A DNA stretch of 64,000 nucleotides from Paenibacillus eucommiae. GTDB taxonomy: Bacteria > Bacillota > Bacilli > Paenibacillales > NBRC-103111. A program made the position numbers and the translations under genes. Of this stretch, positions 18,251 through 27,427 are shown piece by piece. Numbering within the stretch: the first letter of the stretch is position 1; each line of letters starts with the position of its first letter. Where the stretch lies: NCBI RefSeq assembly GCF_017874215.1, contig NZ_JAGGLB010000010.1, positions 186,001 through 250,000 on the forward strand. Direction: 5' to 3'. The notes below the pieces were generated by a model, which had not been told where the DNA came from, ran no database searches, and saw only the letters and a list, made by a program, of their open reading frames with translations.

Positions 18251-18402
18251 AGCTGAGCACTCCTTGAACACACATTTTAAAGATCAAAGATCCATTCCAC
18301 GAATTAAATATTAGCGCAATTAAATGTATTTGGAATCCAATTGAAATCCAATTAAATCCATAAGTCACAAGTAAGCCTCATACTTTCCAGTTTAGCACTA
18401 TT

Positions 18403-18414
18403 AACCTATAGGTT
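18403..18414. promoter_or_regulatory. Perfect 12-bp palindrome in the HEPN/XRE divergent promoter region
   Basis: AACCTATAGGTT is fully self-complementary and lies 66 bp before the XRE gene. This is the size and position expected of an operator for the XRE repressor. Assignment is by position only. Confidence 0.45.
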
Positions 18415-18480
18415 CAATTTAAATAAGTATGCATGTAAAGCTACCCCTTTCATTTGCTATAGTTTTAGTGGGTGATAGAA

Positions 18481-18813
18481 ATGAGCTATGATTATTCGCT
18501 GATTGGAAAAAGAATCAGAAAGGCTAGAGAAGATCATGGAATTACACAAGAGAAGCTGGCAGAGCAGCTAGATGTCTCCAATGCATACATAAGCAAAATT
18601 GAGCGTGGAAAGACACCCATCAACTTACAACGGTTATCTGAGCTATGTGCAATTCTTGAGAAATCTACAGAATATATTCTGAGTGGAACTAATAGTTCAA
18701 CTGGAGATTATCTGCGCAACGAAATCATGATGATGCTGGAAGGCTGCTCGGCAGAGAAAATCAAATTAATTTCGCAAATTATTAAACCGATTATTGAATT
18801 TCATGAAGATTAA
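18481..18813 (+). CDS. XRE-family transcriptional regulator
   Basis: Residues 8-65 are a Cro/CI helix-turn-helix (IGKRIRKAREDHGITQEKLA, SNAYISKIERGKTPINLQRL). A short C-terminal helix pair follows. The ATG at 18481 is used; a GTG at 18472 is in frame but falls inside the likely ribosome-binding region GGGTGAT. It is divergent from the HEPN-like gene and is followed directly by a strong hairpin. Confidence 0.85.
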   Translation: MSYDYSLIGKRIRKAREDHGITQEKLAEQLDVSNAYISKIERGKTPINLQRLSELCAILEKSTEYILSGTNSSTGDYLRNEIMMMLEGCSAEKIKLISQIIKPIIEFHED

Positions 18814-18816
18814 AAG

Positions 18817-18852
18817 GGAACCCTCCGTATAAGAACGGAAGGTTCCGTTTTA
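18817..18852. terminator. Bidirectional terminator hairpin
   Basis: A 12-bp stem (GGAACCCTCCGT pairing with ACGGAAGGTTCC, one mismatch) is followed by GTTTTA. The XRE gene and the hyu operon converge on it. Confidence 0.75.
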
Positions 18853-18863
18853 CTTCAATGACC

Positions 18864-20612
18864 CTACTGCGGGCGGGTACGCCTTACCTGACGCTCTTTT
18901 TGCGTCGCTTCCCCATCGACCACAGTGCCAGCCGCGTCCATAATGACGCCATAATCGCGGCGCGCTCCTTCGACAGTTACGTAACCATTGCGTACATCCG
19001 TCAGCACGACTTCCGAATCGCGGTCAAAAGGATGTCCCCACCCGCCTCCGCCTGCCCGGTAAAATTGAATGATCCCCCCTGCCTGCATCGGGATGCCAAA
19101 TGCCGTCTCGGGAATTTCCATCGCTTCCGTACTGTCGCAATTAAGAATGATCTTATTTCCGGGACCTGCCGGGGCACCGCAGTAGCCCTGCGCTGTGTTG
19201 CGCACTCCCGCCATCATCACACTTGAATGACTTTCCTCCAAATACTCAATCTGTACATCCAGCCCTGGTGTTCCCCGATATTGCCCGGTCCCAGTGAAAT
19301 CTGCCATATATTCATGTTTAAGCACACGACAAGGGTACTGGACTTCATTCATTTCTATAGACGGTAAAATAACACCAGTCATAACTGGAGGGTATAACCC
19401 CCATCCATCTGTTTCATAAGCTGCTCCCGCTCCTCCAGTGTACCCGTAGAAATTCAAGTTTACCCAAGGTCGCCCATCCTCATATTTACCGTGCGTGTAG
19501 GCAAGCGGGAGCTTGTGAACATTAGCGCCAACACGCTTTGGAGCGCATTGGGACAGTGCCAGCAGCACGGCTTCAGCTATTTCCGCACCGACACAAGCAG
19601 TGGAATGACCGCATGGCGCAGGCAGTTGCGGATTAACAACCGTTCCTGACGGTGCCGTAACGATGACCGGATTCATGTATCCTTCATTAATCGGAATATT
19701 CTCATCACAGCACGTCGATATCGCCACAAAAGCGAACGAAGTCGTATTCGACAGCGGGCTGTTAACGAACCCGGCCATTTGCGGCGAAGAGCCGGAAAAA
19801 TCGATATGCAGATCGCTTCCCGATACGGTTACCGTTGCCTGAACCTTAATATCCCGGTTGCCTTGAAAATCATGGTCTGCATACGTTGATGCGGTATAAG
19901 ACCCATCCGGCCAGCTAGAGATTTCCTCCCTCACCCGCCGTTCTGTATAATCGATTCTTTGTTGAATCGCACTCGTAACACCGTCAGCGCCATATCGGGC
20001 GAGCATTCCCTCCATCCGTTCAGCGGCCAGCCGGCATGCGCCGATCATCGCGTCCAGATCGCCTTCCAGCCAATGTGCCAACCGATTGTTGGCGACAATC
20101 ATATCGAAGACATCTCGGCGTTTTTCGCCCCGTTCATATATTTTTATAGGGGGAATGCGCAGACCGTCCTGCCAAATATCCCGTGATTTCGGGTTATAGC
20201 CCCCGGCAACGGGACCACCGTTGTCTCCCATATGGCTGCGCACGGACGGCAGTAAGATAGGCTTGCGTTCATGGAAAACAGGCATAACGATCGTCCAGTC
20301 CAGGCTGTGCGAGCCTCCGTAGTACGGATCGTTTACGAGCAGGATGTCGCCCGGATGCAAATCGTAACGGAAAGCATCCAGCAGGTGGTCTACCGCCCCG
20401 ACAATGGCATACAGATGCAGCGTGCAGCCTGGAGCCTGTGCTATGAGCCGCGCTTTTTTGCTGGATAAATCGAAAATTCCCGTTGTAAAATCATGCGCCT
20501 CATTAAACAGAGGAGAACGCGCTGTCCGGGTTACAGTAGCGCTCATCTCCCTGGCGATCGAATCGAGAGATCCCCCGATCACCTGCGAAAGTATCGTATC
20601 CGAATGCTTCAT
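18864..20612 (-). CDS. Hydantoinase B/oxoprolinase-family subunit (HyuB-like, last gene of operon)
   Basis: The 582-residue protein has HyuB family features: ARSPLFNEAHDFTTGIFD, the GDILLVNDPYYGGSHSLDW motif, and a glycine-rich C-terminal GAPAGPGNKI segment with GGGGWGHPFDRD. Such subunits pair with HyuA in ATP-dependent hydrolysis of hydantoins, 5-oxoproline or related lactams, or in carboxylases of the acetone/acetophenone type. The ATG overlaps the stop of the preceding hyuB paralogue (ATGA). Having two HyuB subunits with one HyuA suggests a heteromeric enzyme. The substrate is unknown. Confidence 0.88.
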   Translation of the reverse strand: MKHSDTILSQVIGGSLDSIAREMSATVTRTARSPLFNEAHDFTTGIFDLSSKKARLIAQAPGCTLHLYAIVGAVDHLLDAFRYDLHPGDILLVNDPYYGGSHSLDWTIVMPVFHERKPILLPSVRSHMGDNGGPVAGGYNPKSRDIWQDGLRIPPIKIYERGEKRRDVFDMIVANNRLAHWLEGDLDAMIGACRLAAERMEGMLARYGADGVTSAIQQRIDYTERRVREEISSWPDGSYTASTYADHDFQGNRDIKVQATVTVSGSDLHIDFSGSSPQMAGFVNSPLSNTTSFAFVAISTCCDENIPINEGYMNPVIVTAPSGTVVNPQLPAPCGHSTACVGAEIAEAVLLALSQCAPKRVGANVHKLPLAYTHGKYEDGRPWVNLNFYGYTGGAGAAYETDGWGLYPPVMTGVILPSIEMNEVQYPCRVLKHEYMADFTGTGQYRGTPGLDVQIEYLEESHSSVMMAGVRNTAQGYCGAPAGPGNKIILNCDSTEAMEIPETAFGIPMQAGGIIQFYRAGGGGWGHPFDRDSEVVLTDVRNGYVTVEGARRDYGVIMDAAGTVVDGEATQKERQVRRTRPQ

Positions 20613-22096
20613 GCTGTTCCCCCGCTTTCCCCGGACCTTGCACCCGGATAATGAAACACAAGCTGATCGCCCTTCTGCAAAGTGACTGCATTGGCAGATC
20701 GCCTGTACGCTGTTTCTCCAACTGTAATGCAGCCAATGGATCCTGCTTCGCCTTCCGGCACGATGACATTCATCTGCAGCGCCTCTTGGCCGTTGATCAT
20801 AGTCACGATCATCCCTCCCTGGGCTTCATCCTCCCGTTCCCGCTTCCACAATTGAAAACCGTGGTGCATCTCCAGCTCCTCCGCGGAGACAAGCAGCCGG
20901 TCGCCGTTCAGCCCCGGAGGACCCCAGCCGTTAGCAGCCGTAGGAAAGCCGGGTGTGAGGAATAACAGCTCAGTCTCCGGGCTCAATCCAACCGGTTCAT
21001 ACAGAATCGCCTGCGGGCCAGGTCCGTGAATGTCACTTCCACCATCGCTAGCCGCGAAGCTGCCTTTCAGTGCCTGCGACACTGCTTGGGCAATGAAATG
21101 TCCCGTCACTTTACCTGAGAAAGCCGTTGCCGCAGGGAAATTCGGGTGGACGAGACTTCCCTCATCAGCCTTCACACGAAATGCTCTTAACGTCCCCTCG
21201 TTAATCGAAATATCCTCAAAGACAGGTGCAAGCACCGGCCACACAGCGTATGCTGCTGTCATCGCTGGCGGTGAGTTATATGGACCTGCAACCTCACTTC
21301 CTGTTCCTGTGAAATCAAGAACAAGTTCATTCTCCTCCCGCCGGACGGTCACGGTAATCTCCACTTGTCCTGCTGCTCCAGCCGTAAACACAGCCTTGCC
21401 CTGCCCCGAAACAGTTGAAAAGCTCTGTATGTGCTTGTACACACGTTTGGCGTTATAATCGAACATAAGTGAAACATATTCCTTTATCATTTCTGGCCTA
21501 ATTTGCTTGAGCAAAGCCTGGATTTGCTGATGAGCCGCCTGACCGCAGGCATACATCGCCAGCAGATCAGATGCAAACAACGTGGATACCCGGCTGTTGG
21601 CAAGTAGAAACCGCATCACATCCCGCTGCAATACTCCACCTTTGTACAGCTTAATAGGACTCAGCCGCAGGCTCTCCTGCCAAACCTCGAAGGCTTCAGC
21701 ATGGTAGCCCCCTGGATATTCACCAGCCATATCACTCATTTGAGCGCGAATAACAGGAAACAGCATCAGCTCACCATCGTGAAAATAAGGCGCAGCCATC
21801 GTAATCGTCTGTCCCTGTGTGCCGCCTTGATACGGATCAGCAATCAGCAGCACATCACCCTCAGCGATATCATAGGAGAAATAGTCAAACATGCTCCTTG
21901 TACTTTCCCTCAGGGCAAACAGATGCTCAGGATCATATTGAATCTGTACAGCCAACTCAAGATCCCCTGTCAAAAGCCCCACCGCATAAGAGCGATCCCG
22001 CGCAAGCAGTGCTGATCGCGAATTGCGAAACAGATTATTGCCCATTTCCTGGCATATCGCCTTCAGCTTTCCGTACAAAATTTGCGCCTCAATCAT
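20609..22096 (-). CDS. Hydantoinase B/oxoprolinase-family subunit (second, shorter HyuB paralogue)
   Basis: About 495 residues long, it shares the HyuB core (EGDVLLIADPYQGGTQGQTI, ELVLDFTGTGSEVAGPYNSP, then PEFPAATAF-like PNFPAATAFSGKVTG). It is clearly diverged from the 582-residue paralogue and about 90 residues shorter. The ATG at 22096 overlaps the HyuA stop (ATGA) and follows AAGGGGTGGGGCGC; a GTG at 22105 is the alternative. The tight order HyuA-HyuB-HyuB implies stoichiometric synthesis of one complex. Confidence 0.87.
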   Translation of the reverse strand: MIEAQILYGKLKAICQEMGNNLFRNSRSALLARDRSYAVGLLTGDLELAVQIQYDPEHLFALRESTRSMFDYFSYDIAEGDVLLIADPYQGGTQGQTITMAAPYFHDGELMLFPVIRAQMSDMAGEYPGGYHAEAFEVWQESLRLSPIKLYKGGVLQRDVMRFLLANSRVSTLFASDLLAMYACGQAAHQQIQALLKQIRPEMIKEYVSLMFDYNAKRVYKHIQSFSTVSGQGKAVFTAGAAGQVEITVTVRREENELVLDFTGTGSEVAGPYNSPPAMTAAYAVWPVLAPVFEDISINEGTLRAFRVKADEGSLVHPNFPAATAFSGKVTGHFIAQAVSQALKGSFAASDGGSDIHGPGPQAILYEPVGLSPETELLFLTPGFPTAANGWGPPGLNGDRLLVSAEELEMHHGFQLWKREREDEAQGGMIVTMINGQEALQMNVIVPEGEAGSIGCITVGETAYRRSANAVTLQKGDQLVFHYPGARSGESGGTA

Positions 22097-24198
22097 GCGC
22101 CCCACCCCTTGCCGGTTTCACGCTTTACTTCGATGACACAATTGCGATATGCATCAATCAGCGCTTCATGCCCGGGATAGACGACAATCGTTGTTCCCCA
22201 TTGCTCAATAATGGCAGGGCCGACAACTAAATTTCCCGGCATTAATTGCTCCCCATCGTACACCGGTGTGTCCTGTGGAGAGCCATCAAAATAAACCGGA
22301 CGTGACCCTGTTTGCGCCTCCAGAGGATCTTCTCCGTCGAACGGCTGCTCATCGAACCGCAAGCGGTCGCGGACACCGATCAAATCCAATCGCAGATTGA
22401 GAATCTCAACCTGCTGGGAAGCATCCTTGTGAGCATACAAACGTTCATGCAAGGTATGAAAATCGGCAAGGGTTGCTTCCAGGTTAAGCGCCGTTACTTT
22501 CCGTGTTCGAGAACGTACCGGTATCGTTACCTCATGTACCTCACCAACATATCTCATGTCAAAATAGCGTCTAGTTTCGTAGTGGCGTGCCACATCCTGT
22601 TTGCCAAGCTTGGTACGGGCAGAGGCTTCCATCTTGTCGAAATCGGCGTTGACTCCATCCAGATCAACTTGATCCACCCGTTGGAATCGGGTGCGCAGCT
22701 CCGTTACTTTCAGGTTAGCAGCTACATCGCCAAGCGCACAGAATACGGGGGCCAGTGAAGGCACGATGACTGTATTAATGCCGAGGTCCTCCGCCTGCTT
22801 ACCGGCATGAACTGCACCCGCTCCGCCGACCGCCACCAACGCAAACTGCCGCGGATCGAAGCCCCGTTGTGTCGTAACATAGTGAATTGCGTTCGACATG
22901 TTGCTGTTAATGATTTGCGAAATCGCGTAAGCTGCATCAACGGTGGATATGCCAAGCGGCTCCGCAATATGCCGGGCAACCGCTTGTTCCGCAAGGCCGC
23001 GATCAAGCTTCATCTCTCCACCCAGGAAATGGTCCGGGTTCAAGTATCCAAGCACCACATTGACGTCGGTGATCGTCGGTTCCGTTCCGCCCTTTCCATA
23101 GCAAGCCGGACCGGGATTGGAGCCTGCGCTGCGCGGACCAACTTGCAGTGCGCCACCGCTGTCGATCCAGGCGATACTGCCCCCACCGGCGCCAACCGTA
23201 TGAATGTCCAGCATCGGTAAGGCGACGCGATAGCGGCTGATCCAATTTTCCGTTGTCACCGTCGGCTGCAGCTGCTCGATAACAGCAACATCATAGCTCG
23301 TCCCGCCCATATCGACTGTAATCATATTCGGATAGCCTGCTTTTTCCCCGATGAAGGCAGCTGCCGTTACGCCTCCTGCCGGTCCCGACAGCAGGCAGCC
23401 TGCCGAGAATCGGCCGCTTTGTTCCACGCTCTGTACGCCACCGCCAGACTGCATGACGAACAGCTCACCGGCAAATCCTTGCTCACGCAGCCGATTCTCC
23501 AGCTTGTCCAAATAAAGCTGCATCGACGGGCCTGTATAGGCATTGACGATCGTCGTGCTAACTCTCTCGAACTCGCGAATCTGCGGCAGTACCTCGCAAG
23601 ACAAGGAGATCGAGATTTCAGGAAACTCCTCTTTAATCAGCTCGCGGACACGAAGCTCATGTGCCGGATTTACGAAGCTGAACAGGAAACAAACCGCAAT
23701 GGATTGAACCCCTTCTGCCACAAGCTCACGAACCGAATTCAACACTGCTGCTTCATCCAGTGGAACAATAACTGCGCCTGCAGCGTCTAGTCTTTCCGGA
23801 ATACCGTGGCGTAGACGCCTGGGAACGAGCTGATAAGGTGCTTCAAGCCTTGGCGAGAACACACTCTCTTTATAGCCTCTGCGGAATTCTATTTCATCGC
23901 GGAACCCTTGTGTCGTCAGCAATCCGACGGTCGCTCCACGATATTCAAGCAGTGTGTTCGTAGCAACAGTCGTACCATGCACAATCAGCGGGCATTGGGC
24001 CAGCAAAACAGCAGGATCGATGCCGATCCGATCAGCCACTTTAAAGATTCCGTTGATCATCCCTTCCGACTGATCTGGTGTTGAAGGTGTTTTTACAGCG
24101 ACCAGCACACCGTCCTCGTTCGTAGCGACCAGATCGGTAAATGTTCCACCGACGTCCACTCCCAGTAACCAGCGTGCTTGCTGTTGTGCTTTTTCCAT
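22093..24198 (-). CDS. Hydantoinase A/oxoprolinase-family ATPase subunit (HyuA-like)
   Basis: The 701-residue protein has the N-terminal ATP-binding signature GVDVGGTFTDLVATNEDG and the later phosphate motif MITVDMGGTSYDVAVI. The C-terminal IDTVIVP-like region (GINTVIVPSLAPVFCALGDV) matches the HyuA/oxoprolinase alpha family. It phosphorylates the amide or ketone substrate for hydrolysis or carboxylation by the HyuB partner. The ATG follows TAGGAGGTTTC. It lies 43 bp after the permease gene. Length and motifs are complete. Confidence 0.9.
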   Translation of the reverse strand: MEKAQQQARWLLGVDVGGTFTDLVATNEDGVLVAVKTPSTPDQSEGMINGIFKVADRIGIDPAVLLAQCPLIVHGTTVATNTLLEYRGATVGLLTTQGFRDEIEFRRGYKESVFSPRLEAPYQLVPRRLRHGIPERLDAAGAVIVPLDEAAVLNSVRELVAEGVQSIAVCFLFSFVNPAHELRVRELIKEEFPEISISLSCEVLPQIREFERVSTTIVNAYTGPSMQLYLDKLENRLREQGFAGELFVMQSGGGVQSVEQSGRFSAGCLLSGPAGGVTAAAFIGEKAGYPNMITVDMGGTSYDVAVIEQLQPTVTTENWISRYRVALPMLDIHTVGAGGGSIAWIDSGGALQVGPRSAGSNPGPACYGKGGTEPTITDVNVVLGYLNPDHFLGGEMKLDRGLAEQAVARHIAEPLGISTVDAAYAISQIINSNMSNAIHYVTTQRGFDPRQFALVAVGGAGAVHAGKQAEDLGINTVIVPSLAPVFCALGDVAANLKVTELRTRFQRVDQVDLDGVNADFDKMEASARTKLGKQDVARHYETRRYFDMRYVGEVHEVTIPVRSRTRKVTALNLEATLADFHTLHERLYAHKDASQQVEILNLRLDLIGVRDRLRFDEQPFDGEDPLEAQTGSRPVYFDGSPQDTPVYDGEQLMPGNLVVGPAIIEQWGTTIVVYPGHEALIDAYRNCVIEVKRETGKGWGA

Positions 24199-24241
24199 AT
24201 ACTCAGAAACCTCCTAAAGCCTATTTATATCTTTAATGTGA

Positions 24242-25597
24242 TTAAAATCCGGACCGCTCTTCAATTGATACCCCTAACTCGTAGGATACACTCATCTTTT
24301 TCAATACAAACGCCAGCAAGGAATAGCCAATAAAAGCAATCAATATAGCATTAATCGGACCAATACCGAAGTCGAGCCTCGAACCAACAAACCCGCCTCC
24401 TACCGTAGCGACCAAGGCTGCTATGTTCCACTTGGCATACGTTGTACCTGGACCGAATTGGTATGATTTCCCCTGCAGTCTTGGCTTAACAAACCAATGA
24501 TCTGCAATCATCACTCCAGCGATTGGAGGAACGAAATTACCGAGCATCGTCAAGAAAGGAACGAAGCTGTTTTCCAGGCCACTCAGTGCAATGATCAGAC
24601 CGATAATTCCCATCGTCACAACGAGGATACTCTTCGGCACCTTCACCGCGTTGCGCAGACCAAGCGCCCCGGAATATAGATTATTGTCGTTTGTCGTCCA
24701 CTGGGCAAATACAAGAATTAGGAAGGCAAAGAAGCCGAGGCCCAGCTTGGCCATTGCGGCGGGAATGTTAGGTGTTGAGCCGAATTGGGGTACATTGGCA
24801 GCAATCGCCATAGCCGCCCCGGCAACAATACAGAACAAACCACCAAGGAAGTAACCGGAAGAGGCGCCAAAACCACCTTTTACAGGAGATTTTCCAAATC
24901 GCGTAATATCGGGAAACACAACCGCACCAAGTGCACAGTTGCCCACTACAATTGTGATCCCGGCAAACAAGGTAATCGGGTCTCCGACCGGTACTGCATC
25001 CATTAACGCACTCCAGCTTCCTGAGCTGTTAACCGCAGCAACAATTCCCCAAATGCTTAATATCCCTACAAGCGGAACTGCGATAAAACTAATGGCTGCA
25101 AGTCCCCGATAACCGATAAAAGCTGTCAGCATCATAAGAATACCGCCCCATACCATCGCTACCTTCGGTTCGGCGAACCATTGACCAGGGAACATTTCCG
25201 ACATTGTAATTCCGAAGAAGGCAACCTGCCAAGCAAACCATCCAATTCCAAGGGTAACTGCCAGCATAATGCCGAACAACCCAGCTCCCTGACGCCCAAA
25301 AGCTTGCCGGGCCAGCACAGTTGTAGATACGCCGTATTTGGCCCCCATCACTCCCTGAAAAAAACCATAAACAGCTACAATCAACATACCGATAAAACCT
25401 GCGGCGATCACTTTTCCAAACGGTAAGCCTGCGGCCAGCGCGCCGCCTGTAAACAGTGTGGACAAGGAGATAATCCACGCGCAGCTTGTAATACTTACGT
25501 TCAACAAAGAACGCCGCTGATCTTGAGGGACGGACTGTACAGCATAATCCTCCGTCTTTATGTTAACCGTTGTAAGCTGCTCTGCATTTGCATTCAT
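24242..25597 (-). CDS. NCS1-family cytosine/purine/hydantoin-type permease
   Basis: The 451-residue protein has about 12 membrane helices. The N-terminus (ITSCAWIISLSTLFTGGALAAGL) and the ARQAFGRQGAGLFG and GNFVPPIAGVMIADHWFV segments are typical of CodB-like NCS1 symporters, which import nucleobases, allantoin or hydantoins. Its place before hyuAB makes it the likely importer of the cyclic amide used by the enzyme. Start: ATG after GAGAGGAGCTTAAGGGA. Confidence 0.88.
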   Translation of the reverse strand: MNANAEQLTTVNIKTEDYAVQSVPQDQRRSLLNVSITSCAWIISLSTLFTGGALAAGLPFGKVIAAGFIGMLIVAVYGFFQGVMGAKYGVSTTVLARQAFGRQGAGLFGIMLAVTLGIGWFAWQVAFFGITMSEMFPGQWFAEPKVAMVWGGILMMLTAFIGYRGLAAISFIAVPLVGILSIWGIVAAVNSSGSWSALMDAVPVGDPITLFAGITIVVGNCALGAVVFPDITRFGKSPVKGGFGASSGYFLGGLFCIVAGAAMAIAANVPQFGSTPNIPAAMAKLGLGFFAFLILVFAQWTTNDNNLYSGALGLRNAVKVPKSILVVTMGIIGLIIALSGLENSFVPFLTMLGNFVPPIAGVMIADHWFVKPRLQGKSYQFGPGTTYAKWNIAALVATVGGGFVGSRLDFGIGPINAILIAFIGYSLLAFVLKKMSVSYELGVSIEERSGF

Positions 25598-25634
25598 TCC
25601 CTTAAGCTCCTCTCATTTGATCCCTATTATCCCG

Positions 25635-26024
25635 TCATAGCGGGTGTGCTTTAATTTCTATTTCTGCCCCGCGGCGCAAGGTGTTGCCGATTGTACATGC
25701 ACGCTCAGCGGACTTGATCAGCTTGTTCCGGTAAGCGGGATCGAGCAATTCCGGCAATTGAATATCCAATACAAAACGTTCGACACGGGATGGACTATCC
25801 GCCGCTTTCTCCGCCTCTATTGAAATCGACAGCTGCCCTGGATCAACCCCGTCTCTTTCCATAAGCTTGACCAAAGATATGGACACGCAGAGTGCCAGGG
25901 AGCTTGATAAAAGCTCGATCGGCGTCATCCCTTCCGCATCCGGGGCCGTTACACCATAGGTAGAAAAACCGTTCTCATTGCGAATATTATAATTTTGACC
26001 AGACTTCCATTCTGCTACTATCAT
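25635..26024 (-). CDS. OsmC/Ohr-family protein
   Basis: The start is the ATG at 26024 with AGAGGTGAACAAC upstream; the frame runs open to 26099 without support. The 129-residue protein has the OsmC core. TPIELLSSSLALCVSIS carries the first redox Cys and ERACTIGNTL carries the second. OsmC proteins reduce organic peroxides or handle reactive acyl compounds. Placement between a TetR regulator and an NCS1/hydantoinase set is unusual and may reflect a reactive intermediate. Confidence 0.8.
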   Translation of the reverse strand: MIVAEWKSGQNYNIRNENGFSTYGVTAPDAEGMTPIELLSSSLALCVSISLVKLMERDGVDPGQLSISIEAEKAADSPSRVERFVLDIQLPELLDPAYRNKLIKSAERACTIGNTLRRGAEIEIKAHPL

Positions 26025-26043
26025 GTTGTTCACCTCTGTTTTT

Positions 26044-26682
26044 TTATGAGCCCAGCAAACCGTAAAACTCGAAACGCGCCACTTCAGCCGCCATTTCACC
26101 CGCCGGCCGTGTCGGCAGATGATTTAAATCATACCCCGTACCGAACAACCATCGCGAAATCATACCTTCGATTAGAATCGCCAGAATGGATGCCCGCAGG
26201 GGGATATCAATCGTATTCGGCAGCATGTTCAATTCAACTGCCCGCTCAATATTGCGGCGGAATGCCTGCTCAATCGCCACCAGGACTTCTGTAGTAGCCT
26301 TGCGGATTGCTTCGTCGCCACTTTTTCCTTCTATGAAAAGAAGCGCCATAAGATGCCGGTTCGATTCAGCAAAATTGAGCAAATCATTCATTAATTGCGT
26401 AGATGCCTGAACCATGTCCTCCACAGTACCACCTTGTTTACGATACCCTTGACTGATCACTTTCAGTAAACTTTCCTGACCCTCAGCAATCAACTGGATG
26501 ACAATTTCCTGTTTGCTTTTGAAATACCAATAGAAAGTTCCCTGAGCGACATTAGCAGCCGCAACGATTTCGGAAATTTTCGTATTGGGATACCCCTTTT
26601 GGGCAAATAATTTCAGAGCAACATCCATCAATTGCTTGCGCCTGCCTGAATCTTGTTCATTAGAACTCTCTTCTGATTTAAT
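26044..26682 (-). CDS. TetR-family repressor, probable controller of the hyu operon, with an ATT start
   Basis: The helix-turn-helix is LFAQKGYPNTKISEIVAAAN with VAQGTFYWYFKSKQEIVIQL. The C-terminal ligand domain follows to GLLGS. The first Met in frame is within helix 1 (RRKQLMDVALKLF), which would truncate the DNA-binding domain. Reading upstream, ATT at 26682 sits 7 bp after AGAGGGG and gives the expected 15-20 residue N-terminal tail, so a rare ATT initiator is proposed. TTG at 26631 is the fallback. It is the first gene of the operon and a TetR-type operator lies just upstream, so autorepression relieved by the substrate is likely. Confidence 0.8.
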   Translation of the reverse strand: MKSEESSNEQDSGRRKQLMDVALKLFAQKGYPNTKISEIVAAANVAQGTFYWYFKSKQEIVIQLIAEGQESLLKVISQGYRKQGGTVEDMVQASTQLMNDLLNFAESNRHLMALLFIEGKSGDEAIRKATTEVLVAIEQAFRRNIERAVELNMLPNTIDIPLRASILAILIEGMISRWLFGTGYDLNHLPTRPAGEMAAEVARFEFYGLLGS

Positions 26683-26703
26683 GAGTATTCCCCTCTTTTC
26701 TCT

Positions 26704-26721
26704 TGATTGACTAGTCAGTCA
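26704..26721. promoter_or_regulatory. TetR-type operator upstream of the hyu operon
   Basis: TGATTGACT and AGTCAGTCA form an 18-bp inverted repeat with one mismatch around the perfect core TGACTAGTCA. This matches the general form of TetR-family operators. It lies 22 bp before the proposed TetR start. Confidence 0.7.
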
Positions 26722-26776
26722 GTACTGTACAAAAAATAAAAACAATCCCTATAAGAATAGTTGGTTTATATTTGTA

Positions 26777-26805
26777 AAAGTATCATGATTCTTATATCCT
26801 GTCAA
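26777..26805 (-). promoter_or_regulatory. Promoter of the tetR-osmC-NCS1-hyu operon
   Basis: On the minus strand TTGACA (26805-26800) and TACTTT (26782-26777) are 17 bp apart. The operator lies about 56 bp downstream of the -10, so repression would be by roadblock unless a second, nearer promoter exists. Confidence 0.55.
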
Positions 26806-26834
26806 TAATAAAAAATTTAAGCAAAAATCCCTTC

Positions 26835-27263
26835 CGCGTACCTTTGAGTTGCGTGTTCGTGACGGCAGTACATAGGGAGGGAATCGTTGTGGGCTCCAGC
26901 CGCTGTTAAAGATAGGTTCCCTGATTAGACTTAAGCGGTAGGAACCTTTCTTAAAATGCGGACGCTATCGCTCCTCACCCACAGCCATTCCCTCTCAGCT
27001 ACAATCGCCCGAACACCAAGCTCATACGGACAGCCAGCAAGGTTTTTTCTCTTGATGGAGGGGATTTCCTGTGGGACAAAGGCGCTGCGGATGAAGAGCG
27101 GCCCACCAGTGCACTTAACCGAAAGGGTCTGCTACTTTAACGATGTTTTTCATCGCTAAAAGCACCAGCTTTTCTCCACATCCTTCTTTAACGATGAAAA
27201 ACATCATTAACATGACCGATCGACCTGAAAAACTAACTTTAACGATGATTTTCATCGTTAAGT
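26835..27263. repeat. Modular intergenic repeat, copy 1
   Basis: Non-coding. An imperfect palindrome (26874-26996) pairs a left arm with GTGGGCTCCAGCCGC and GATAGGTTCC to a right arm with GGAACC and ACCCACAGCCATTCCCTC. A conserved spacer containing GGACAGCCAGCAAGG follows. Then come three hairpins of the TTTAACGATG-N5-CATCGTTAAA type, at 27136-27160, 27187-27210 and 27238-27261. No gene is seen between the hyu promoter and 27428; ORFs here are artefacts. Confidence 0.85.
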
Positions 27264-27427
27264 GAAGCACACCGTAACTCCCATTTATTATCATTTTACC
27301 AATTTATTCTTATTTTATCAAGACAATTTCATTTCTCAATTCGCTCATTTGTTTAAATGGAAATTTATCCTCTAATAGTATAAGCTAGTTTTAAAATACG
27401 CAGTATCTGAAAAAGGAAAGATGGCTT

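Noticed and set aside
26835..27263. CRISPR array in the repeated TTTAACGATG...CATCGTTAAA units
   Set aside because: Units are palindromic hairpins of variable spacing with conserved sequence between them in different copies, and no cas genes are present.
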